Below are positions 6,913-12,792 of a stretch of 14,800 nucleotides of DNA, piece by piece. Each line of letters opens with the position of its first letter. Position 1 is the first letter of the stretch. The DNA is from Bacteroidota bacterium (GTDB lineage: Bacteria > Bacteroidota > Bacteroidia > Cytophagales > Cyclobacteriaceae): assembly GCA_023431285.1 (NCBI GenBank), contig JAEYXN010000309.1, positions 1 through 14,800 of the forward strand, given 5' to 3'. Below the pieces are notes generated by a model that had not been told where the DNA came from, searched no databases, and was given only the letters and a program-made list of their open reading frames with translations. Made by a program: the position numbers and the translations under genes.

Positions 6913-6923
6913 GTTTTCAAAAC
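6913..6923. repeat. Small perfect inverted repeat at the crp/fnr-like gene start
   Basis: GTTTTCAAAAC is a perfect 5-bp inverted repeat around one base, 9 nt before the regulator start codon. It could be an operator or a chance AT-rich palindrome. Confidence 0.3.
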
Positions 6924-6925
6924 AC

Positions 6926-6953
6926 CAGCCAGACCCCATCAGGAGCCTGGCTG
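6926..6953 (-). terminator. Hairpin downstream of the beta-barrel gene
   Basis: CAGCCAG (6926-6932) and CTGGCTG (6947-6953) form a 7-bp stem around a 14-nt loop. Read on the minus strand it is followed by GTGTTTTG. It lies 62 nt after the beta-barrel gene stop and ends just before the regulator gene, so it may terminate the former or sit in the leader of the latter. The T-tract is short. Confidence 0.4.
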
Positions 6954-6982
6954 TATTGAAGATTAATGAATGTAGCGATTTG

Positions 6983-6996
6983 TTAACTCAGATCAA
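6983..6996. promoter_or_regulatory. Weaker FNR-like box upstream of the crp/fnr-like gene
   Basis: On the minus strand the 14-mer is TTGATCTGAGTTAA, matching TTGATnnnnATCAA at 8 of 10 positions. It differs from the yceI box (minus reading TTGACCTGGATCAA) only by four transitions. It is about 80 nt upstream of the regulator ATG, consistent with autoregulation. Evidence is motif resemblance only. Confidence 0.3.
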
Positions 6997-7014
6997 AATT
7001 GCCAACCTTTGTAA

Positions 7015-7590
7015 TTAGTCGTGGCGGAACTGATAAAACACACCAAGTTGAAATCCGCGATTGAACGCCTCGTTGTTATCATTCTCATTTATGTTGCTCA
7101 AACCCAGGTGGTACCGGAGATCAACACCGAAACCTGAAGGCGAAATGTAACCGACTCCAACAGGGACCGAAAACTCAATAGAGTTCATTCCGTCTTTTAC
7201 ATCAATGCTGGTGCTCCCGGATTTTGCTTTTGCGGATGCGAGAATTCCCAACTGGGGTCCTGCTTGCAAACGGAAACCATTGTCGAACATAAATTGAAAC
7301 AGAAGCGGAACGTTAATGTAGTTCGCGTTAAACTTCACATCATCTCCATCTACTTCTGATTTTGCGCCTTGCATTGAGTAAACAACTTCAGGCTGGAGTG
7401 CCCATTGATCGCTAAGGTGAATGTGCGCAAGTACGCCCAGATGTAAACCCGCTTTCATGTCGGCCTCATCACCTTCATCCGCGGTTACTTTGTATAAATT
7501 TAATCCACCCTTCACACCGAAGTTGGCTTGAGAAAAAGTTGTACTGGCAGCCATTAAAAGTGCAGCTGCCGTCATTAGTAAAGTTTTCAT
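7015..7590 (-). CDS. PorT-family outer-membrane beta-barrel protein
   Basis: 191 aa with a signal peptide (residues 1-20, ending TTFSQA). Alternating beta-strand pattern follows: NFGVKGGLNLYK, GLHLGVLAHIHLSDQWALQPEVVYSMQGAK, NYINVPLLFQFMFDNGFRLQAGPQLGIL, FSVPVGVGYISPSGFGVDLRYHLGL, and a last strand FQLGVFYQFRHD ending near an aromatic residue. This is the layout of the small OMP_b-brl_2/PorT-like proteins of Bacteroidota, thought to be 8-stranded barrels. The specific function is unknown; most family members are uncharacterised and the name does not imply a role in type IX secretion. It is separated from the metallopeptidase gene by 206 nt, so it probably has its own promoter. Confidence 0.85.
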   Translation of the reverse strand: MKTLLMTAAALLMAASTTFSQANFGVKGGLNLYKVTADEGDEADMKAGLHLGVLAHIHLSDQWALQPEVVYSMQGAKSEVDGDDVKFNANYINVPLLFQFMFDNGFRLQAGPQLGILASAKAKSGSTSIDVKDGMNSIEFSVPVGVGYISPSGFGVDLRYHLGLSNINENDNNEAFNRGFQLGVFYQFRHD

Positions 7591-7796
7591 ATCTAGTTTG
7601 TTTTTCTCATTGAATTCAAAAACGTCATGCCAGCCCTATCATAGCTGTCGCGAACGATGTGTCCGTTCAATTTCTACACGAACTATTGCCGCCGGACTTT
7701 GCTTAGGCCGGCTCATAAATCAAATACCATCAGTTACCTTAAAAAGCAATAACGGATGGCGAATACCCCAAAGGTTGTATTCATGAACAAGACGGA

Positions 7797-9575
7797 TCAC
7801 TTTTGTCTCGCCGCCCATGCATCCATATATCGTTCCAGCGCATCCAGCGGCATGGCACCCCCTATAAGAAGAGTGTCGTGAAATTCCCGGAGGTTGAACC
7901 TGGAGCCAAGCTGTTTCTGGTATTTATCGCGCAGCGCTTTGATTTTGAGTTCGCCTGTCTTATAGGACGTCGCCTGACCAGGCATTACCATGTACCGCTC
8001 GATTTCCAGAACAACATCATGCTCTGCCAATGATTCGTTTTCCATCATATACTGGATAGCCTGCTCGCGCGTCATCTTTCCGGTGTGAAGGGCCGCATCA
8101 ACCACAAGCCGGATCGCACGATGAATTTCCGTACCCAACGCACCGAGCTTTTGGTATGGATCAGTATAACATCCAAGCTGACTTCCCAGTGACTCTGTGT
8201 ATAACGCCCATCCTTCAGCGTACGCAGTATTGACCGTATGCTTCCGAAACTCCGGTAGCGTGGTATTTTCTTTCTGTAAGGAGATCTGATAATGATGTCC
8301 TGGAATAGCTTCATGAAGAAATACTGCTTCCATTGCCCATCCCGTTGTATTGATCTTTGTGGCGTCAACGATCGGTACATAAAAAATGCCCGGCCGCGTT
8401 GCATCAGTTGAACCTGATACATATTGAGGCGGTGCCGATCCCGCACGGAATGCTTCGGTCTTCCTGATCTCGAAAGGAGTCTTTGGAAATACACCGAACA
8501 GATTCTTCACGTGTGGTTCAATCTTGACCATGATGGAGCGGTAGGCATTCAATACTTCTTCTTCAGTTTTGAACGGCATAAACCGCTTATCTTCCTGCAT
8601 GAACTTGAATAGGTCATTCAGCGATCCTTTGAATCCGATGGATTGTTTTACCTTCTCCATTTCTGCACGAATTCTCTTTACCTCTTTTAATCCGGTTTGA
8701 TATACTTCCTCCGGTGATGTCTTGGTTGAAGTGTAGTAGTAAAGATAGAAACGGTACATCTCCTCTCCATTGGGAAGTGCGTTTATCCCGGACGTTGCGC
8801 GTGACGCCGGAAGGTACTCCGCTGAGAAAAATTCCTTCAGCCTCTGAAGAGCGGGAACAAGTTTCGAGCTGATGGAAGCATGATATTCATTTTTCAGACG
8901 AACCCGTTCCTCAGGAGAAATCACATCGGGGAATTTCCTGACAGGTCCGTAGAACACGCTTTTCGATGAATCCCGTTGGCCAAGACTTTCAATTTGTGGA
9001 ATGATCTTCACTACAGCAGCTTTCGGAAGGACGTATCCCGTCTTGATGCCTTTGCGCATATTTGTGATCGCACTGTCTGCCCATAATACAAACCCATCAA
9101 TTCGCTTAAGCCAGTTCTCGTAGTCTTTAACAGTTTTGAACGGTTGTGCTCCCGTTCCCGATCCTAACTGTGCAACGGTCGAGCTAAGCGAATACATCTG
9201 AGTGATAGGGAAGTACTCGGGATGAAATTTCGAGAGACCGAGCTCGCGCGACGTAATATCCATAAGTATATCATAGGAAATCCTGTCCTGTTCGTTGAGC
9301 TTCGTTCTGTCAAATTGCTGAAGCGCCCTTTGATATTTCGAATAAAAATCAGCGACACTGTTTCTGTACTCAACGGTCGCGCTATTCGGCAGTTGGTCAT
9401 TATAACGGTTATCACCCTGGTAAGTAGCACTGATAGGGAAGAGCTTAAGACTCTCCTCGTGGTAATGATCGAAAAGCTGATATAGCTTCTCATTAGCGGC
9501 AGTGCTTTGTCCAAAGGTGGCGTTTGATGCAGAAGCCAAAATGAGAAGCAGGAGGAGGTTATATTGTTGTCGCAT
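7797..9575 (-). CDS. Exported DUF885-family zinc metallopeptidase
   Basis: 592 aa with a signal peptide (1-22, ending TFGQ) and no lipobox cysteine, so it is likely periplasmic rather than a lipoprotein. The DUF885 signature is complete: the zinc-site HEAIPGHH (421-428), and EGWALYTE (454-461) supplying the downstream glutamate. The conserved N-terminal half has LKLFPISATYQGDNRYND, and the motif NESLAEHDVVLEIERYMVMPGQATSYKTG is near the C-terminus. DUF885 proteins are alpha-helical gluzincin-type peptidases of about 580-610 residues, so the length is normal. Peptide substrates are unknown. Start ATG at 9575 places the signal peptide correctly. No operon partner is evident. Confidence 0.88.
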   Translation of the reverse strand: MRQQYNLLLLLILASASNATFGQSTAANEKLYQLFDHYHEESLKLFPISATYQGDNRYNDQLPNSATVEYRNSVADFYSKYQRALQQFDRTKLNEQDRISYDILMDITSRELGLSKFHPEYFPITQMYSLSSTVAQLGSGTGAQPFKTVKDYENWLKRIDGFVLWADSAITNMRKGIKTGYVLPKAAVVKIIPQIESLGQRDSSKSVFYGPVRKFPDVISPEERVRLKNEYHASISSKLVPALQRLKEFFSAEYLPASRATSGINALPNGEEMYRFYLYYYTSTKTSPEEVYQTGLKEVKRIRAEMEKVKQSIGFKGSLNDLFKFMQEDKRFMPFKTEEEVLNAYRSIMVKIEPHVKNLFGVFPKTPFEIRKTEAFRAGSAPPQYVSGSTDATRPGIFYVPIVDATKINTTGWAMEAVFLHEAIPGHHYQISLQKENTTLPEFRKHTVNTAYAEGWALYTESLGSQLGCYTDPYQKLGALGTEIHRAIRLVVDAALHTGKMTREQAIQYMMENESLAEHDVVLEIERYMVMPGQATSYKTGELKIKALRDKYQKQLGSRFNLREFHDTLLIGGAMPLDALERYMDAWAARQK

Positions 9576-9686
9576 AAAATGTTAATGAGTCCCGGAAAGT
9601 AAGAAAAGATTATAAGGAACGCGAATAAAATTACCCGCTGGTGCACAGTACTTGGATAATAAGTAATTATTGTGAATGAATATAGT

Positions 9687-9699
9687 CTGGAAGTCCAGC
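9687..9699. repeat. Short inverted repeat in the 9576-9836 gap
   Basis: CTGGAAGTCCAG contains 5-bp arms CTGGA/TCCAG around AG. It stands next to the terminator-like hairpins at 9705-9739. The surrounding 261-nt gap is AT-rich and shows no gene. Confidence 0.3.
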
Positions 9700-9714
9700 G
9701 GATAAAGCTTCGCC

Positions 9715-9739
9715 AAAAAATATCCCGAAGCTTACGGGA
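9715..9739 (-). terminator. Rho-independent terminator of the XRE regulator gene
   Basis: On the minus strand TCCCG-TAAGCTT-CGGGA (5-bp stem, 7-nt loop) is followed by TATTTTTT. It lies about 98 nt after the regulator stop codon. An overlapping alternative stem pairs AAGCTTCG (9705-9712) with CGAAGCTT (9726-9733), so two mutually exclusive folds are possible. Confidence 0.6.
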
Positions 9740-9836
9740 GAAGAAGCGAACAGGATTAATGTATTTCCTTAAATAAACGGTGCGTTGAAATTGTATTAAA
9801 TTTTCAACAGTGTGTTGCTTAACTGAACAAAACAGC

Positions 9837-10085
9837 TTACACTTTCTCTTTATTGATTGAACAAAAGAAATCCTGCATTGACACTTTGTGGATCCACAGA
9901 ATTTTCATCAGCGACTTCAATGTGATGTTCGCTTTTCCTTTTTCCATTCGCCAATACTGTATTTCTGGCAGGTCATACTGTCTTGAAAATTCCTTTAGGG
10001 TAGCGTACCCGCTTTTCTCTCTCAGGCGGGTCAGGTGCTCCCCGATCTCTTTCAATATTTTGTTATATTGTTTTTCCTGTTTCAT
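9837..10085 (-). CDS. Small XRE-type helix-turn-helix regulator
   Basis: 82 aa from the ATG at 10085 (MKQEKQYNKILKEIGEHL). An upstream in-frame ATG at 10148 would add 21 residues and cover the inverted repeat, so the shorter start is preferred. Residues ~15-70 form a Cro/C1-type HTH: IGEHLTRLREKSGYATLKEFSRQYDLPEIQYWRMEKGKANITLKSLMKILWIH, with the helix-turn-helix around 30-45. There is no extra sensing domain. It lies divergent to the receiver gene across a 133-nt gap containing a long inverted repeat, which it may bind. The target and signal are unknown. Confidence 0.8.
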   Translation of the reverse strand: MKQEKQYNKILKEIGEHLTRLREKSGYATLKEFSRQYDLPEIQYWRMEKGKANITLKSLMKILWIHKVSMQDFFCSINKEKV

Positions 10086-10106
10086 GGTAGTTCCTTTCAC
10101 TAACAA

Positions 10107-10160
10107 GTAAAAATTTAAATGCCGGCAATTGGTGAGCGTAACTGGCATAAGAATTTTTAC
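10107..10160. repeat. Long interrupted inverted repeat between the divergent XRE and receiver genes
   Basis: Arms of 17 nt at 10107-10123 and 10144-10160 surround a 20-nt spacer. Outer GTAAAAATT pairs perfectly with AATTTTTAC, and inner ATGCC pairs with GGCAT. Between them are one G-T pair and two mismatches. It could be a cruciform or operator pair serving both divergent promoters. Confidence 0.5.
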
Positions 10161-10218
10161 CGCAGTTATCTTTTAAGATGGCAATGTGGATTTGTGAATA
10201 TTGGAAAAATCAAACCCG

Positions 10219-10596
10219 ATGGGTATAGGTATTTGCCTTCTTATCAGCGATGATATAGACGATCACCTTGTGATATCAGAAGCGCTCTCCTCTATCAACG
10301 AGAGTGTTGTGGTAGTAAATATTGTGGATAGTCATAAAGCTGTCATGTTGCTCAGGGAGCATGAGTATCAGCCACATTATCTGATCCTCGATTTGTCGCT
10401 GCACGGCATCAAAGTAAATTCAATTCTAAAAATTGTAAGGGAGGGTCAGCATAGTATCAAAACACCAATCCTGATCTATGGCCCGCTTGAATCTTACCTC
10501 CAGATAGAAAACAACGATGACCTTCTCTTCCTCGAAAAAGATTACGAATACTCTGATCTGAAAGCCATACTCGAAAAGTTGCTTCAGGAGCCTTAA
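10219..10596 (+). CDS. Stand-alone atypical receiver-domain (CheY-like) protein
   Basis: 125 aa from the ATG at 10219. A TTG at 10201 would add six residues, but the ATG has GGAAAAA just upstream. A single REC fold is visible: acidic pair Asp11-Asp12 after beta1 (ICLLISDD), phosphoacceptor Asp58 in YLILDLSLHG, and Lys107 in LLFLEKD. The switch Ser/Thr after beta4 is replaced (PILIYGPLE; Gly at the expected place), and the usual Lys-Pro is Lys-Asp. No output domain is attached, and no histidine kinase is in the window. It may be a phosphate sink, a protein-protein switch, or a degenerate receiver. The response-regulator fold is clear; the partner is not. Confidence 0.78.
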   Translation: MGIGICLLISDDIDDHLVISEALSSINESVVVVNIVDSHKAVMLLREHEYQPHYLILDLSLHGIKVNSILKIVREGQHSIKTPILIYGPLESYLQIENNDDLLFLEKDYEYSDLKAILEKLLQEP

Positions 10597-10623
10597 GCCA
10601 TCTGTAATTTGGTTTAAAAATGC

Positions 10624-10781
10624 ATTGGGCGTTTCCCCTTTTGCCGGCGCCAGATCTCCCCGCAGGGGCCGCGCCTTCCGCTGCAACATCCTCGGCCACC
10701 TGGATCCAACGCTCATGCCTACCCGCATCCGGCGGCCACGCACATGCCACTTCGGTTTCCGCTACAGTCGCTAACGCGGGT
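10624..10781. repeat. Abrupt GC-rich intergenic element, probable Bacteroidota dispersed repeat
   Basis: The block 10621-10780 counts 106 G+C of 160 (66%), against 37% in the preceding 60 nt and 42% in 10801-10860. It begins ATTGGGCGTTTCCCC and ends TCGCTAACGCGGG, with internal GCGCCTTCCGCTGCAA and the hairpin CCCC-GCA-GGGG (10658-10668). From memory, this boundary pair and the CTTCCGCT core recur between genes in many Bacteroidota genomes. Short ORFs crossing it in several frames (such as 10620-10871 plus) look like composition artefacts. The function is unknown. Confidence 0.6.
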
Positions 10782-10928
10782 TACTTCAATCTTCAACAGT
10801 CTTTCGTCAAAAATTGGCCCCGCTTCTTCCTTCGAAGAAATATCGACGATAAAAGACTTCCCTCGTTGTGACAGAATCTGAAAAAAAGTTGAAAGTTTTT
10901 TGTCTTCGGAAACTATGACCTTAATCAT
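10719..10928 (-). CDS. Small hypothetical ORF whose 3' end runs into the GC-rich element
   Basis: 69 aa. Residues 1-50 (MIKVIVSEDKKLSTFFQILSQ..., then FIVDISSKEEAGPIFDERLLKIEVT) have the composition of a real folded alpha/beta protein. Residues 51-69 are encoded by the GC-rich element and look unrelated (cysteine- and glycine-rich). The original C-terminus may have been replaced when the element arrived, or the stop may simply be supplied by it. I do not recognise the family. It is divergent from the 604-aa gene across 49 nt. Real-gene status is uncertain. Confidence 0.4.
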   Translation of the reverse strand: MIKVIVSEDKKLSTFFQILSQRGKSFIVDISSKEEAGPIFDERLLKIEVTRVSDCSGNRSGMCVAAGCG

Positions 10929-10977
10929 ATTACGATCACTTCAATGATATTTCCTTTGTGGCTGTCATCCATAAAGT

Positions 10978-12792
10978 ATGCTATCAACTTCTCTTCACTC
11001 TTTTCATATCCCTGTTATGGGATTGGCCTTCACGATCGACAGCCCCGTGAAAGTGGCTAAATACGGTATCAATTCCGTGGTCTCTATCATAGAAGATCGC
11101 CTGCTGGAATCCATGCGAAAGCATTATTACAAAGAGACAAACAGAAAATATGTTCCGATTGACGTCCGCGATCACGATTACCGCGCAAAACGTGTAACCG
11201 ATTATCTCAATCTTATCAATGCCATTGTGAACGATCAGATTGATGAGATGAGAAGATCCCCTTTTGTTGAAGGATCAGAATCAGAGAAATATTTTATGAT
11301 GCTTCCGTCAGGTAACCCGTTTCGGACTGCCTTCCAGAAATTGATGCGCACTAAGAATCCGGAGGAACGCGCTGCTTTAGAAAAATACCTCCGCGCACAA
11401 ATACGCCCCGGCCGCATCGACGTGAATATCATGACGAAGGTCGACAAAGATAATTACGACAATTCCGGAAATCTCGTGTCGAATTCCTCCGATGCGTTGG
11501 CTGCGTTGCGCGGATATGCAAACAGCGAGCTCACCAATTCTGCGATCGTTTTTTCTGCTGGACTAAACCCCAGATTGTTCAATTATCTGGAGACGCTTCC
11601 GGCATTTCATCCAACTGAAAACGGTAGGTTCAACAAAGAAGTAATCGTTAAAGTAAGTGATTATCGCTCTGCGCTGATCCAGGGAAAATACCTCGCAAAG
11701 AAAGGCATTTGGGTGAGTGAGTTCAGAGTGGAGTCGGGGCTAAACTGTGGTGGCCACGCGTTTGCAACGGGAGGGACATTGCTCGGACCTATTCTGCAGG
11801 AGTTCAGGGAAAAGAGGGAAGAGCTGGTGAAAGCTTTATTTGCATTGTATCAGCCTGCCGCAAGAGAAAAAGGTATTGCATCTCCTGTTTTCGATGAACC
11901 ATTCCCGGTACGAATCACTGCTCAGGGAGGAATAGGAACATATGAGGAGGCCTCATTTCTCACCTCGACGTATGATCTTGACAGCACCGGCTGGGGTTCT
12001 CCATTTCTCCTCTGTCCGGAAGCAACCAATGTCGATGATGCTACGCTTCAACGGTTGTGTGAAGCCAGGGAAAGGGATATTCAGTTGAGTAAGGCATCTC
12101 CGCTAGGCGTCAGGTTCAATTACCTCATCGGTACATCGGCTGAAAAGGAGAGGCTTCAACGCATTGCCAAAGGAAAGCCCGGAAGTCCATGCACAGAAAA
12201 GCATCTCGTTTCAAATACAGAGTTTACAAAAGAGCCGATCTGCACTGCTTCCCATTCCTATCAGAAGCAAAAGATTCAACAGCTGCAATCGCTGAATCTC
12301 TCGCCGAAGGAATATGAGGCCCGCTACAACGACGTGGTGAGTAAGGAGTGCTTGTGCGTCGGCCTCAGCAACGCGGCATTCCTGAATTATGGCTTGCCGA
12401 CAATCAAAAATCTTCGTGCAGTAACAGTGTGCCCGGGGCCTAACCTTGCTTACTTCAGCAATGTCGTTACGCTGCGTAGAATGACAGACCATATCTACGG
12501 GAGGACAAATATTATTCAGGAAGAAAATCGTCCGCACATGTTCATTAAAGAGCTACGTCTTAATGTAGAATATCTCCGTGGAGAAGTCTGCGACGCCTTT
12601 GAGATGGATAACCGGAAAGCGAAAGATCTTATTTCCTTCGCGGAAAATTTACTTGCCGGCATCGACTACTATCGTGATTTAACCGCGACCATTCCTTTTG
12701 ATCCGACTCAGTTTGAAAATGACCTCAAGGATGCTGAGAAAAAGGTTCGCGAATTGATTTCCGGTATCCTGGTGACGAGTTCAGCGAAATAG
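10978..12792 (+). CDS. Uncharacterised ~600-aa protein with nitronate-monooxygenase/IMPDH-like barrel features and a Cys-rich C-terminal half
   Basis: 604 aa, cytoplasmic by appearance. The N-terminus HIPVMGLAFTIDSPVKVAKYGINSVVSII resembles the opening strand of 2-nitropropane dioxygenase-like barrels (active-site loop ...MG...T...A..G..S.). Residues 313-352 (ITAQGGIGTYEEASFL...GWGSPFLLCPEATN) resemble their FMN-phosphate loop, where an AGGI segment is followed by a G..G..FL..E strand. A conserved-looking LNCGGHAFATGG (256-266) lies between. Cysteines 405, 422, 458, 460 and 485, with nearby histidines, could bind a metal or Fe-S cluster. The protein is far longer than ordinary NMOs (~320-360 aa), so the C-terminal ~230 residues are an extra domain. 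I recall such proteins in Bacteroidota only as hypothetical. It overlaps the nadB 3' end by 12 nt. The FMN/oxidoreductase role is inference. Confidence 0.7.
   Translation: MLSTSLHSFHIPVMGLAFTIDSPVKVAKYGINSVVSIIEDRLLESMRKHYYKETNRKYVPIDVRDHDYRAKRVTDYLNLINAIVNDQIDEMRRSPFVEGSESEKYFMMLPSGNPFRTAFQKLMRTKNPEERAALEKYLRAQIRPGRIDVNIMTKVDKDNYDNSGNLVSNSSDALAALRGYANSELTNSAIVFSAGLNPRLFNYLETLPAFHPTENGRFNKEVIVKVSDYRSALIQGKYLAKKGIWVSEFRVESGLNCGGHAFATGGTLLGPILQEFREKREELVKALFALYQPAAREKGIASPVFDEPFPVRITAQGGIGTYEEASFLTSTYDLDSTGWGSPFLLCPEATNVDDATLQRLCEARERDIQLSKASPLGVRFNYLIGTSAEKERLQRIAKGKPGSPCTEKHLVSNTEFTKEPICTASHSYQKQKIQQLQSLNLSPKEYEARYNDVVSKECLCVGLSNAAFLNYGLPTIKNLRAVTVCPGPNLAYFSNVVTLRRMTDHIYGRTNIIQEENRPHMFIKELRLNVEYLRGEVCDAFEMDNRKAKDLISFAENLLAGIDYYRDLTATIPFDPTQFENDLKDAEKKVRELISGILVTSSAK

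Noticed and set aside
9164..9646. 160-codon minus-strand ORF overlapping the start of the DUF885 gene in another frame
   Set aside because: It lies over the signal peptide and conserved N-terminus of the DUF885 protein; its own translation is Ser/Arg/Leu-rich with no recognisable domain.
10624..10781. GC-rich element as an integron attC site
   Set aside because: GTTAGCG/CTAACGC and TTGGGC resemble attC core boxes, but they are in the wrong order to pair as RYYYAAC...GTTRRRY, and no integrase is nearby.
10426..10871. Several ORFs of 80-105 codons crossing the GC-rich island in different frames
   Set aside because: High G+C makes long chance ORFs likely; the translations are Arg/Ala/Pro-rich, and in part antisense to the receiver gene.
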